Positions 16,309 to 25,798 are shown, counted from the stretch's first letter. The stretch is DNA of 64,000 bases from Phycisphaerales bacterium (GCA_029213305.1 JARGPA010000001.1:41969-105968); one strand, 5' to 3'. A program made the numbers and translations. The notes: generated by a model from the letters alone, not told the origin.

Positions 16309-18809
16309 TTTTTCTTACCTTTTCGTTTTTGATTAGGGCCTGCTTTGCCCTTTGCATCTCTACGGTAATCTGTTTTGCCTTTGTCTCGTGATTTTGATTT
16401 TCGGCTTCTCCGTTGACCTCCGGGAGCTTTTTTGAACCCGGCGCCTTCTGATTCTCCTAGTCCACCAAAGGTGTCACTCCCAAGAGTGAGTTTGGCAGCA
16501 GGTCCCTTTCGTTTCCCCGCTGCACGGCGATCGCCGTCGGCGACTGTGAGATCCATCCGACGGGTCTGAAGATCAACATTTGCAACACAAACAGTGAGTC
16601 GATCCCCGATGGAGTAGCTTCTCCCTGAGTGGATATCGACCATAGCGCCGGTGCGATCATCGATCTTCCAAGTCGGCGGGCGCTTCGATCGTGTTGTATC
16701 TCCGATGAGATCCTTCTTTGCGATCATGCCGTCAGCTAGGTATTTCTCGATCTGGACATAGATCCCCTTGGGAGAGACACCAGTTACGCATGCTTCAAAC
16801 TCTTCTCCGATGTGATCTTCCATCAACTGAAGAACAAGGAATGCACGAAGCTCTCGTTCCGCGTTGGCGGCATTCACTTCGGTATTCGAGCACTGATTAC
16901 CGATTTCTGAGAGCTCATCACGATTTGGACAATATGGATCATCTCGGAGCTCTCTACCGAGCGCTTTCTTTTCGCCGTCAGTGTTGGGTCGAGCATCGCC
17001 GTTCTTTGTTCGTTTCAAGAATGCGAACATCGCACGATGAAGTGTTAAGTCAGGATAGCGTCGAATCGGAGATGTAAAGTGCGCATAAGCATGAGATGCT
17101 AACGCATAATGTCCGATTAACGAGGGGGAGTACACTGCTTTAGTCATGGTTCGGAGAACCGCAGTATGCACTGCACGCGACGCGGGAGTTCCTGCGGTTG
17201 TATCTAACAGAGCTTGTAGTTCTTCACGTGTCGGGGATTTAGGAATTCTGAATCCTGCAACCATAGCAGTCTTACGGAGATCATCCACATCACCTGGTGT
17301 TGGTTCAGGATGGGTACGGCGCAAGATCGGTACTTCAAGTTGAGCAAAGAGGACGGCCATCGCTTCGTTTGCTTCAACCATGAACATTTCGATAAGCGTA
17401 TGTGTGAACGCATCGTCTTCTTTGAATGCATCGATGACTTTTCCGTCATCGTCGAAAACGAGTTCAACTTCGGGCAAGTCAAGATGGATCATCCCTGCTT
17501 TGTGTCTGCGAGCTTGGATCAATCTCGAAAGTGTGTTCATATTCTGAACATTTTCGATGAGTTCTTCAGTGTGCGGCGTATCTGTCTTTGCGTGCTCTTT
17601 TGCTTCTTCTAGATCACCATCGATTAGGGCTTGAGCTTCAAGGTAGGTCATCCGTTTGCGGGATTTGATCAATGATTGACAAACCCCTCGCCCAACGACA
17701 TTACCCATCCGATCGTATCGAATGATACAAGTTTTTGCGTATCTTAAAACGCCTTCTTGGAGAGAGCAGATCCCGTTTGAAAGCACTTCTGGGAGCATCG
17801 GAATCACAAGTCTTGGGAGATAGACGGAGTTGCCTCGTACTTTTGCTTCTAGATCCAGGGGGGACCCAGGTTCGATATAATGCGCGACATCTGCGATGTG
17901 GATTCCGAGTTCCCAACCGCCGTTCTCTAGTTTCTTCAATGAAATCGCGTCGTCATAGTCCTTCGCGTCTGGTGGATCGATCGTTGTGATGTAATCACCA
18001 GTTAGATCGACACGCATATCGAGAGATTCGATTCCTTCTGATTCGAACAATGCCATCTCTTCATCGAATCGGCGTGTTGCTTCGCGAGCTTGCTCGACAC
18101 ATGCTTCAGGGAACTCATTACTCGGGAGTGAGTACGCCGCGATGACCGCTTGTGTTTCGACATCGGGTTCGCCGGCTTCGCCGAGCACTTTGGTCACGAC
18201 GCCCTTTGCGAGTCGTCCGTGTTCAGGGTATTCGATAATCTCGATGACAACTTTGTCGCCGTTCTTCACATTCTTGGATTCTGCATCGCGGATGACGATT
18301 GGTTCTGTAAGTTCTCGTCCGTCTGGGTAGACGATCCATCTACCGTCGCGTTTTTCGATATCCCCAGTAAACTGAGCGCGCTTGCGTGCAACGATGTCGA
18401 TGACTTCTCCCGCGTACTGGCGCTCCATTGTTCCGAGTCGATGTTCGCGCCTTTGATCGCGAGAGAAGTAGACACGGACGGTGTCGCCGCTCAATGCTGC
18501 GTTGGTGTATTGTGGGGGGATAAAGATATCCGAACCATGAGCGATTTTTGCAGGTTGGACAAACCCAACACCCGATGCAGTCCCGCGAAAGACTCCGATG
18601 AGTTCTCCTTCGTCTGGATGGAAAGGGAGTTGGATCTTCCCAGTTTCGTCTAGATCGATCACACCCTCCTCAGCCAACTCTCTTACTGCTAATCCGAACT
18701 CTTTAACATCATCGATGTTGAGTTCTTTTGCAACGAGTGGGATTGGTTTGGGGGTGTAAGTGTCGTGTGAAATGTGGGAGATCAATCGATCTCTAAATCT
18801 GCCTGGCAT
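16305..18809 (-). CDS. rnr: Ribonuclease R
   Basis: An 834-residue 3'-5' exoribonuclease of the RNB/RNR family. An N-terminal helix-turn-helix-like region and cold-shock-type domains come first. The RNB catalytic core shows TIDPPDAKDYDDAISL with its metal-binding aspartates, HIADVAHYIEPGSPLD and YALASHAYAHFTSPIRRYPDL. An S1 domain follows (EEFEACVTGVSPKGIYVQIE), and then a long Lys/Arg-rich tail of about 70 residues (many RK, GKGK-like runs) that probably contacts RNA. The length is normal for RNase R, longer than RNase II. It is coupled by ATGA overlap to the downstream CpcT-like gene and diverges from the ABC ATPase gene. Confidence 0.95.
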   Translation of the reverse strand: MPGRFRDRLISHISHDTYTPKPIPLVAKELNIDDVKEFGLAVRELAEEGVIDLDETGKIQLPFHPDEGELIGVFRGTASGVGFVQPAKIAHGSDIFIPPQYTNAALSGDTVRVYFSRDQRREHRLGTMERQYAGEVIDIVARKRAQFTGDIEKRDGRWIVYPDGRELTEPIVIRDAESKNVKNGDKVVIEIIEYPEHGRLAKGVVTKVLGEAGEPDVETQAVIAAYSLPSNEFPEACVEQAREATRRFDEEMALFESEGIESLDMRVDLTGDYITTIDPPDAKDYDDAISLKKLENGGWELGIHIADVAHYIEPGSPLDLEAKVRGNSVYLPRLVIPMLPEVLSNGICSLQEGVLRYAKTCIIRYDRMGNVVGRGVCQSLIKSRKRMTYLEAQALIDGDLEEAKEHAKTDTPHTEELIENVQNMNTLSRLIQARRHKAGMIHLDLPEVELVFDDDGKVIDAFKEDDAFTHTLIEMFMVEANEAMAVLFAQLEVPILRRTHPEPTPGDVDDLRKTAMVAGFRIPKSPTREELQALLDTTAGTPASRAVHTAVLRTMTKAVYSPSLIGHYALASHAYAHFTSPIRRYPDLTLHRAMFAFLKRTKNGDARPNTDGEKKALGRELRDDPYCPNRDELSEIGNQCSNTEVNAANAERELRAFLVLQLMEDHIGEEFEACVTGVSPKGIYVQIEKYLADGMIAKKDLIGDTTRSKRPPTWKIDDRTGAMVDIHSGRSYSIGDRLTVCVANVDLQTRRMDLTVADGDRRAAGKRKGPAAKLTLGSDTFGGLGESEGAGFKKAPGGQRRSRKSKSRDKGKTDYRRDAKGKAGPNQKRKGKKK

Positions 18810-18943
18810 ATATATCCTGTTCTCTTGCGGAATACTCGCGTTTGGTAGCTGATAGTTTACCGCTTAATCGCTCTAATCGTCGTGTAGATCGGCATTTGTC
18901 CACTCAATTAGTGAACGATTGATATTCTGTCTACCATCTATCT

Positions 18944-19714
18944 ATGTCTATCGCAGCTCATGAGCTCAGTTTTCGATATCCCCGATCGCAATACGCGATC
19001 GACGGAGTCTCATGCGAGATCAAATCTGGACGAGTTACAGCAATTGTTGGACCCAACGGATCAGGAAAATCGACGCTGATCCGATTACTCTCAGGATTAC
19101 GATCTCCAGAACTAGGTTCAGTCCTGATAGATGATCAGTTGATTGGATCATTCTCCCATGTTCATCGCGCTCGATTGCTCGCGTTTATTGAGCAGCGCCC
19201 GCAACTTGCATTCGACTTTGCAGTTCGACGGGTGATTGAGTTTGGTGCTCATCATCGTGGTTGTTCTCATGATCAAATTGAAGATGCAATCAACCGATTT
19301 GAGTTGAGTGAGGTTTCAGATCGGCCATATGCGAAGCTGAGCGTCGGACAACAACAACGCGTCTCACTTGCTCGAGCATGGGTTCAGATTGGATCAAATC
19401 CAAAGGGATATTTGCTCGCTGACGAGCCTTGCTCTGCGATGGACCCCAAGTTTGTCAATCTGACAATGACGAATCTGAGATCGCTTGCAGACTCTGGAGT
19501 TGGGGTAGGGATCGTGATTCATGATCTCACATCCGCCGCGAGATGGGCAGATGACGCAATCGTACTCAACAATGATGGGCGACTTGCAGGATACGGCGAA
19601 GCACAAAAGTTCCTCAACAGTTCAACGCTAAGTGATGTGTTTGACATCAATATCCGCCGATTTGAGAGCGATGATGGGCATTCTGTGTTGTATCCGACTT
19701 GCTCGACAGAGTGA
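18944..19714 (+). CDS. ABC transporter ATP-binding protein, FecE/HmuV type, without partner genes
   Basis: 256 residues with all nucleotide-binding motifs: Walker A VGPNGSGKSTLIRLLSG, signature KLSVGQQQRVSLARAW, Walker B YLLADEPCSAMDP, and the switch His in IVIHDLTSAARWADD. The layout (FRYPRSQYAIDGVSCEIKSG; LLAFIEQRPQLAFDFAV) resembles ATPases of iron-siderophore, haem and cobalamin uptake systems. In those systems the ATPase is normally beside a FecCD permease and a binding protein. Neither is here, so the substrate is open. Its closest neighbours are unknown genes. Confidence 0.85.
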   Translation: MSIAAHELSFRYPRSQYAIDGVSCEIKSGRVTAIVGPNGSGKSTLIRLLSGLRSPELGSVLIDDQLIGSFSHVHRARLLAFIEQRPQLAFDFAVRRVIEFGAHHRGCSHDQIEDAINRFELSEVSDRPYAKLSVGQQQRVSLARAWVQIGSNPKGYLLADEPCSAMDPKFVNLTMTNLRSLADSGVGVGIVIHDLTSAARWADDAIVLNNDGRLAGYGEAQKFLNSSTLSDVFDINIRRFESDDGHSVLYPTCSTE

Positions 19715-19766
19715 ATTCTGCTCTGTTTTTCGATTATCTGCATTGAGATGACGATATACTTGTTCT

Positions 19767-20612
19767 GTGTTCAAACAGATCTTTCAGTTCTTAGTCAATA
19801 ATCCTTGGATCCTGATTCCAATCGGGCTCGGGGTGTTTAATGGTTCTATCCGACTCAAGCAAAAACTTGATGAACAACGCGTCAAACGAGATGCGCTCAA
19901 TCAGATGGCGCTAAGACAGAAAGAGTCGCTCAGAACTGGGCGATCTGGGACGCCTGTTCAAGGGAAAAAGGTACAGCCGTTTTCTGATCTGACTAATCAA
20001 CAGCCTGTAAGCTCCGAAGAGCTGAGAAAACAACGAATTGAAGAACTCAGACAAGAACGAGTTGATCAACTTCGAGCATTGCGTGAGAAAAGAGCAGCAG
20101 ATGCAACCACTCGCGCTGGAGTTGTTGCGACTAGTTCGAGTATGGTTCCTACGAAACCTCAACCTACTGCTCGTCGTGCAGGGCAGCCATCGCCCGCTAC
20201 GAATCCTTCCGGGATTGTTCGTTCGAAGAGCGGGAAACTAAAGACACCTACTCAATCTGCGAGTCAAAGATCGCGGGTTCTTGGACAACAACTTCAACAG
20301 AAACAACAAACCCGGGGTCGACAACAAGTCAAGACGAAACCGAACCGTCGTACTGTCGTCGCAACTCCACCTGTTTCAACTCAAAATCAATCTAGTCGGA
20401 CAGTGAGTCGAAAACAGCCTTTGGACGCGTACGCAAAGAAACCCAAACACGCGATCAAAGGGAATACCCAATCAACTCAGACAGATGTTTCAGTTCGTTC
20501 AATGTTGAGAAACAAGAATACCATTCGACAAGCAATCCTGATCCGTGAGATCATGGATACCCCTGTTGGGCTTCGAGAGAATGAAATATCCTCAGGCTCA
20601 CTCTTCTCCTGA
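19767..20612 (+). CDS. Unknown membrane-anchored protein, coiled coil and low-complexity body
   Basis: 281 residues, no family recognised. One membrane helix (FLVNNPWILIPIGLGVF) stands at residues 8-24. A charged segment (RLKQKLDEQRVKRDALN) and a heptad-like stretch around residues 83-112 (EELRKQRIEELRQERVDQLR) follow and may form a coiled coil. About 120 residues rich in Gln, Arg, Thr, Pro and Ser come next, then a more ordered C-terminal block (SMLRNKNTIRQAILIREIMD). The start is a GTG at 19767. It lies 52 bases after the ABC ATPase gene. The basic low-complexity body suggests nucleic acid or wall contact, but that is a guess. Confidence 0.65.
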   Translation: MFKQIFQFLVNNPWILIPIGLGVFNGSIRLKQKLDEQRVKRDALNQMALRQKESLRTGRSGTPVQGKKVQPFSDLTNQQPVSSEELRKQRIEELRQERVDQLRALREKRAADATTRAGVVATSSSMVPTKPQPTARRAGQPSPATNPSGIVRSKSGKLKTPTQSASQRSRVLGQQLQQKQQTRGRQQVKTKPNRRTVVATPPVSTQNQSSRTVSRKQPLDAYAKKPKHAIKGNTQSTQTDVSVRSMLRNKNTIRQAILIREIMDTPVGLRENEISSGSLFS

Positions 20613-20719
20613 GTGAGAATGTGCTTAATGAGTGCAAATATCTGTATTTTTCACACTCAGCAATGCATATGAAAGTCGAGTTTCATGATGTCTGATGCTT
20701 TCACTCGATATACTTCTGT

Positions 20720-21544
20720 ATGCTAAGAAACGCAAAAGCACAGTCTTGTTTGCTCAGATGCTCGTCCATGATCGTGATGATCGGTTCTTTGTATGGATGT
20801 GGTACCTTTGATAATGTTCCAAGAGGGACAGAGAGTTTACTCGAAGTGATTGTGCCGCAAACTTCTCCATCAGAAGCAGCGGAGATGGCGACAGACGAAT
20901 ACAGCGCAGAGAACCGTTACCGTGGAACGACATTGCTTTCCAATGCAGACTTTGGTGGCGACGGGGTTTATCTCGAACTCTATCTCGATGGAATGAGCGA
21001 TCCAGATTCAGGTGTTCGTAGTGCATCAGTTCGTGCACTTGGACGTCACGGCGATCCTGAGCATGTAGAATTGATTATCTCTGCTTTGGATGATGAGAAT
21101 CGTATTGTTCGTGTCGAAGCAGCAAGAGCACTCCAACGCGTCCATAGTGAGACTGCGATTGAACCATTGATTCATGTTGTCAATGAAGAGAATGAGAAGG
21201 ATGTTGATGTTCGCGCCGCGGCTGCAGACGCTCTCGGGCAATATCGCGAGAGTGAAGTTGTACAAGCGCTTATTAGTGCACTCAAAGATGCAAGACTCGT
21301 TGTCAACAATCGTGTTCAACATTCTTTGCTCATGTTGACAGGACAGAACTTCGGGATTGATCGCCGTGCTTGGATTGATTGGTACAACGATACCGATGAT
21401 TTGTTCGAAGCAGCTCAACCTTACACATATCCAGTTTTTAATCGCAAAAAACGGATCGTTGAGTATCTTCCGTTTGTGCCTCAACCACCAAATGAAACGA
21501 CTTCGACTCCAGTTGGTATGGATCCGATCATCGAAGACGAATAA
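20720..21544 (+). CDS. HEAT-repeat lipoprotein
   Basis: 274 residues. The N-terminus is hydrophobic and ends in the lipobox SLYGC, so the product is probably a membrane-anchored lipoprotein. From about residue 88 there are HEAT/PBS-lyase-type helical repeats: DPDSGVRSASVRALGRHGDPE, DENRIVRVEAARALQR and DVDVRAAAADALGQYRESE, with a fourth weaker unit (RLVVNNRVQHSLLMLTG). The C-terminal tail carries PFVPQPPNETT. Repeats of this kind bind other proteins; the partner is not apparent. The stretch 20613-20719 ahead of it has no gene. Confidence 0.8.
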   Translation: MLRNAKAQSCLLRCSSMIVMIGSLYGCGTFDNVPRGTESLLEVIVPQTSPSEAAEMATDEYSAENRYRGTTLLSNADFGGDGVYLELYLDGMSDPDSGVRSASVRALGRHGDPEHVELIISALDDENRIVRVEAARALQRVHSETAIEPLIHVVNEENEKDVDVRAAAADALGQYRESEVVQALISALKDARLVVNNRVQHSLLMLTGQNFGIDRRAWIDWYNDTDDLFEAAQPYTYPVFNRKKRIVEYLPFVPQPPNETTSTPVGMDPIIEDE

Positions 21545-21686
21545 TGATGGGATGAGTCTGTTAACTCTTCCAACTAGATCTTAGAGGGTCCGAGAATCTT
21601 CTGATTTGGATTGAGTTTGCACTGAGTACTTCTTATAACCGATGATTAACTAGGAACGGTGCTTCATGTGAACGAGGCCGTGATAT

Positions 21687-22685
21687 TTGTACATCCATCG
21701 GAGCGATCCATTGCTTGCAGTTCGTCGATCACAAAGTGAAATCTTCCTCGATCGTTCCGCGCCGGAACCGAGCCCTGAAGATGGGCAATCTATTGTTCGG
21801 CCGACACTTGTGTTGATCGGGCAAACAGACGCGGACGTATGTAGTGGACGAGTAGATCACACTGGTATCCTCGGACACCAGTTTGTCGGCGTCGTCGAAG
21901 CAAGCGATCAACCCGCGCTCATTGGGAATCGAGTCGTAGGGAATGTAAACATAGTCGATGGGAGTTCACAACTCGCACGGCGTGGACTCTCGAATCATGA
22001 TCCAGATAGAGGCATTCTTGGACTGCGCGGAGTAGATGGGTGTCTTGCCCAGCGCGTCGCGATTGAAACACGCAACCTTGTTCGGGTCCCAGATGGTGTT
22101 GAAGACGATCGTGCGGTATTTGCTTCATCGCTCGCAGCGGCGGTTCATGCATCACAGATCGTACATCTCGAAGGGAAAGCATACATCACAGTTCTCGGAG
22201 AGAGTCTCGCAGGATTACTCTGTGCGCAAGTGATGAGTAAGCTCAATACTTCAGTTCGATTACTAGGGACAAACAAGCAACGACTTGAGCTTTGCGAAAA
22301 GTGGGGGATCAAGCATCGACATCTCAATGATGTAGGTCGACGCCATGATCAAGATGTTGTGATTGATACAACTCTCAATCCGCAGAGCTTGGAAATAGCG
22401 ATGAAAATGGTTCGGCCTCGTGGTACGATCGTTCTTCAAGCGAACCCTATCCCAACGCTTTGTGAGATCGAACCGATTGATTATGCGCCGATCATTGAAA
22501 ACGAACTCCATGTTGTTGGTTCGCGCTGTGGGAATATCGCAGAAGGGCTCAACGCAATGACGAGTGGCGGTATCGATCTGAGTGGACTAATTACCAAACG
22601 ATTCAAGTTTGAAGATTCAATAAACGCCCTGCGCACGGCGCAGGACGATGAACAGATCGCAGTGATCGTGAATATGGAGTTGTAA
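21687..22685 (+). CDS. MDR-superfamily dehydrogenase-like protein lacking zinc ligands
   Basis: 332 residues with the two-domain plan of zinc-dependent alcohol dehydrogenases: GILGHQFVGVVEA in the catalytic domain and TVLGESLAGLLCAQVMSKL in the nucleotide-binding domain. Where relatives have the catalytic Cys (G-I-C-x-T-D) this protein reads IGQTDADV. The GHE Glu is Gln (GHQ), the Glu before LAAA is Ser, and the structural-zinc cysteines are absent. Oxidoreductase activity is therefore doubtful. The start is a TTG with GAGG nine bases upstream; an out-of-frame GTG at 21668 would also give a family-like beginning. Nucleotide binding and a non-zinc role are inferences. Confidence 0.7.
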   Translation: MYIHRSDPLLAVRRSQSEIFLDRSAPEPSPEDGQSIVRPTLVLIGQTDADVCSGRVDHTGILGHQFVGVVEASDQPALIGNRVVGNVNIVDGSSQLARRGLSNHDPDRGILGLRGVDGCLAQRVAIETRNLVRVPDGVEDDRAVFASSLAAAVHASQIVHLEGKAYITVLGESLAGLLCAQVMSKLNTSVRLLGTNKQRLELCEKWGIKHRHLNDVGRRHDQDVVIDTTLNPQSLEIAMKMVRPRGTIVLQANPIPTLCEIEPIDYAPIIENELHVVGSRCGNIAEGLNAMTSGGIDLSGLITKRFKFEDSINALRTAQDDEQIAVIVNMEL

Positions 22686-22693
22686 GAATCTGC

Positions 22694-23308
22694 TTAGTTG
22701 ACACCGGGTGGTAGAAGCATGCCGTCAAGTGCGCTTTGAGCTGCAGGCCACATCGACGCGATGATTCCTGCAGTGACTAATGCGTAGACGATCCCATCGA
22801 TGAAATCAGTAATGATGAATCGTGTTGGTTTCCCCATAAAGAATGAACCGCAAAGTCCGCCCATGCAATGACCGAGTATTGCAGTTGTTCCTGCAATCCG
22901 AAACACATGCATATAATCCGCGCCAGGAGCAACTCCTATCCCTGTGATATATGCGACAAAGATTGTGATCACAAGAAATGTCAGGAAGGTCTTGAGCAAG
23001 TTCATCCCGAAGTTTGGTTTCCCTGGATAAACCGTGAGCACTCCCCAGGGTCCTGCGTCCCATCGTTCTTTGATCGCATTTTTGCGTTCATCAGATTGTG
23101 ATTTACTGTGATCACATCCTGGGTACATGTAAAGACCTGGTTTGATGTCCAGATTTTTAATCGCGTCTATATATCCTGACTCCTTCTCTTCGAGGAACTT
23201 AAAATCCTTCCGATGATGGGGCAAAACCATCCACATCATCGAACTTGCGAAGAAGACAGCGACAGAAGCGATGAGAATTGCCAGGATGAGATCTGTGAGT
23301 GGAACCAT
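22694..23308 (-). CDS. Unknown membrane protein, 204 residues
   Basis: No family recognised with confidence. It has an N-terminal membrane helix (LILAILIASVAVFFASSMMWMVL), and after it PHHRKDFKFLEEKE and a segment PGLYMYPGCDHSKSQS with one Cys and two His. At least three further hydrophobic helices follow (LLKTFLTFLVITIFVAYITG; AGTTAILGHCMGGLCGSFF; FIDGIVYALVTAGIIA). The Cys- and His-bearing residues are not arranged as a recognisable metal or haem site. It lies downstream of clpP on the same strand but beyond a terminator, so it probably has its own promoter. Confidence 0.7.
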   Translation of the reverse strand: MVPLTDLILAILIASVAVFFASSMMWMVLPHHRKDFKFLEEKESGYIDAIKNLDIKPGLYMYPGCDHSKSQSDERKNAIKERWDAGPWGVLTVYPGKPNFGMNLLKTFLTFLVITIFVAYITGIGVAPGADYMHVFRIAGTTAILGHCMGGLCGSFFMGKPTRFIITDFIDGIVYALVTAGIIASMWPAAQSALDGMLLPPGVN

Positions 23309-23381
23309 TCGAGTTTCCTTTCAAGAAAGTGTGTGTGATACTACTGAGCATACCACAAATCGCAGAACCATTACAACTATG

Positions 23382-23402
23382 AAAAAACCCGCATTGAGCG
23401 GG
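23382..23402 (-). terminator. Intrinsic terminator of the clpP pair
   Basis: Read on the minus strand: CCCGC, loop TCAAT, GCGGG, then six T's. It lies 47 bases past the clpP stop codon and would end the clpP transcript before the next minus-strand gene. Confidence 0.75.
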
Positions 23403-23449
23403 CAGTTTGAGTCTGGTTTAGTTAGAGGACGGTGGAATCCACTTTGGTT

Positions 23450-24067
23450 TTAAGCTTCGTGAACTGGCATGGTTTCGAGGACTGAATCAATCAGGCCATA
23501 CTTAACCATTTCCTGGTCATCGAGCCAGAGGTTCCGATCGCAATCGCGATGAACTTTTTCTTGCTCTTGTCCTGTCGCATTTGCATAGATTTCATATAAA
23601 CGATCACGCAAACGGAGCATTTCCTTAGCTTCGATTTCGAGATCAGTTGCCTGTCCTTCCATGACCCCTGAAATCAAAGGTTGGTGCATCAGGTTTCGAG
23701 CATTCTTGAGACAGTATCTTTTGCCCTTTGCGCCGGATGATGCAATGACAGATCCCATCGATGCTGCTTGCCCGATGATGTATGTGCAGACATCGGGTTT
23801 GATGAAGTTCATTGTGTCAACGATTCCGAGTCCAGCAGTGACACTGCCGCCGGGGGAGTTGACATAGAGATGGATGTCTGCATTCGCGTCTTCATTTGCA
23901 AGGAAGAGCATCTGGGCAACGACGAGGTTCGCCATTTCATCCATGACGCCGCCGGTCACAAAGATAATGCGGTCTTTAAGCAATCGTGAGAAAATATCAT
24001 ACGAGCGTTCTCCTCGGCCGGATTGTTCAATCACGATCGGAACGAGATGTGCACTTGGTGTTGTCAT
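23450..24067 (-). CDS. clpP: ClpP protease subunit, downstream copy (triad Asp position is Asn)
   Basis: 205 residues, the usual length for the self-compartmentalised serine protease that degrades proteins fed by Clp ATPases. The nucleophile S103 is in GQAASMGS and H128 is in NLMHQP. The catalytic Asp belongs in a stretch that reads DTERD in E. coli. Here that stretch reads DCDRN, so the expected Asp is Asn179; an Asp is two residues before. A similar Asn has been reported for Listeria ClpP1, which works with a second ClpP. The second clpP lies 88 bases upstream, in the same direction, favouring a mixed complex; that is an inference. Confidence 0.93.
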   Translation of the reverse strand: MTTPSAHLVPIVIEQSGRGERSYDIFSRLLKDRIIFVTGGVMDEMANLVVAQMLFLANEDANADIHLYVNSPGGSVTAGLGIVDTMNFIKPDVCTYIIGQAASMGSVIASSGAKGKRYCLKNARNLMHQPLISGVMEGQATDLEIEAKEMLRLRDRLYEIYANATGQEQEKVHRDCDRNLWLDDQEMVKYGLIDSVLETMPVHEA

Positions 24068-24155
24068 ATCGTGTTCACCTTTTCGGTGTGAGTTTCAGTG
24101 TGTGGTTTAATCAACGAATAGTTACAAAGTGTCAGTTCAGAGCAGAGAGCTTTGG

Positions 24156-24752
24156 TTATGCTCCTAGTGCTTTACCGATCTCTGGTGGTTCTGTTAGAAC
24201 TTCGTCGACTAATCCATAGTCCTTTGCTTCTTGTGCGTCAAAGTACATGTCGCGCTCTGAATCTTCGCGTACACGATCTGAGGTTTGCCCAGTATGCTTT
24301 GCGATGATATCGATCAGCGTCTGCTTTGATTTGATGATCTGTTCTGCTTGGAGTTTGATATCTTCTGCTTGGCCTGTGATTCCGCCGTAGGGCTGATGGA
24401 TCATGACCTTTGCGTGTGGCAGAATGAAGCGCCGACCCGCAGTTCCAGCAGTCAACAATACAGATCCACCTGAGTATGCTCGGCCGATGCAGTAGGTCGC
24501 AATCGGTGAACTGAGGAACCTCATCGTGTCGTAGAGCGCGAGTGTGTCGTCCACTGCACCGCCCGGGGAGTTGATGTAAAAGTTGATTTCCTGGTTTCTG
24601 CGCTGATTTTCCAGATAGAGCATCTGCATCATTACGCGTGAAGCCGAGGCTTGATTGATCTCACCGACGAGGAAAACGATCCGATTTTCGAGCAAGAGCT
24701 CATCGATTGTCATCTCGCGGGTCCGTTGATAACTAACTGATGCTGAGGCCAT
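24156..24752 (-). CDS. clpP: ClpP protease subunit, upstream copy
   Basis: 198 residues. The triad is complete: S94 in GRAYSGGS, H119 in MIHQP, and D168 in SERD. The nucleophile motif is unusual, since most ClpP read AASM where this has AYSG. Other family text: INSPGGAVDDTLALYDTM and EAKDYGLVDEVL. The copies differ across their length and are not a recent duplication. It is first in the minus-strand pair; upstream, 24753-25018 separates it from the divergent phosphoesterase gene and holds no recognised gene. Confidence 0.93.
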   Translation of the reverse strand: MASASVSYQRTREMTIDELLLENRIVFLVGEINQASASRVMMQMLYLENQRRNQEINFYINSPGGAVDDTLALYDTMRFLSSPIATYCIGRAYSGGSVLLTAGTAGRRFILPHAKVMIHQPYGGITGQAEDIKLQAEQIIKSKQTLIDIIAKHTGQTSDRVREDSERDMYFDAQEAKDYGLVDEVLTEPPEIGKALGA

Positions 24753-25018
24753 AAGTCTTTCCCTGACATGCTTCTACAGACATAGGAGGCGGGTTTTGGA
24801 CCCAGAGATCGCTCTGGGAACCCATCATTCCGTAAGTATTCATCGGCCATCTTGGCCTATGTCATTATACGCGTGTTGGAATCGAAAAGAGAAATCGAGG
24901 ATACTCTACTCATAATAAGGTATTGCCCACGAGCAGTGGTGCATCTACAGTTGAAGCCAGCCCGTTTTTGCCGATTGTGGCAGAATTCGCAAACCCTTAC
25001 TCCTGCGAGACATCCGTC

Positions 25019-25798
25019 GTGCCAACAGCGGTTATTAGCGATATTCATGGCAATGCAGCCGCCCTCAAGAAAGTCCTCGCGGACATTGAATCGAGAGGGA
25101 TCGAAAACATTGTCTGTCTAGGTGACATTGTCGGTTATGGTCCAGAGCCACTCGAATGCGTGGATCTTGTTCAAGAGCGATGCCAATGGGCATTGATGGG
25201 CAACCATGACTTCGGCGTGTTATACGAACCAACAAACTTCAACGCGACTGCTGAAGGCGCTGCATATTGGACGCGCGAGCAGTTCGATGCAGAACCAGAT
25301 GAAGCAAAGCGGACACAACGATACGAGTTCCTTGGATCACTCCGTGTCAGAGCAGTTGAAGATCTCTGCGGCGATCAAACTAAGATCCTCGCAGTTCATG
25401 CATCTCCTCGTCGTCCGATCAATGAATACATTTTTCCAGATGATGTCAATGATGCGCCAGACAAGATGGATGCAATCTTTGATCGCGTTGAACAAGTCGC
25501 ACTCGTTGGTCATACACATGTTCCAGGTGTATTCTCAAATGAACCCGATTTCTATCCGCCTTCAGAGATCGGCGATCAACCAATCTTCAAGTTTATCGCA
25601 GATGAAAAAGCGGTCATCAATGTAGGATCGATTGGTCAACCTAGAGATATGGACCCGCGTGCGAGTTACGCGATTCTGTCGCCAGGGCAAGTTGAGTTTG
25701 TTCGTGTTGAATACAACATCAAAGAGACCGCAGACAAAATCAAAGCGATCCCAGAGCTGCACGATTGGCTCGGGGATCGGCTCTATGAAGGTCGATGA
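25019..25798 (+). CDS. Metallophosphoesterase (YfcE/MJ0936-like)
   Basis: About 259 residues with the full set of two-metal motifs: SDIHGNAAAL, LGDIVGYGPEP, GNHD, AVHASPRRP and GHTHVPG. The product probably hydrolyses a phosphodiester or phosphomonoester; the substrate cannot be told. The frame is open from 24923, but the conserved fold begins at residue 35 of that version. I prefer the GTG at 25019 just ahead of PTAVISDIHGN, which lacks a strong ribosome site, so the start is uncertain. Single gene between the clpP pair and yidC. Confidence 0.85.
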   Translation: MPTAVISDIHGNAAALKKVLADIESRGIENIVCLGDIVGYGPEPLECVDLVQERCQWALMGNHDFGVLYEPTNFNATAEGAAYWTREQFDAEPDEAKRTQRYEFLGSLRVRAVEDLCGDQTKILAVHASPRRPINEYIFPDDVNDAPDKMDAIFDRVEQVALVGHTHVPGVFSNEPDFYPPSEIGDQPIFKFIADEKAVINVGSIGQPRDMDPRASYAILSPGQVEFVRVEYNIKETADKIKAIPELHDWLGDRLYEGR

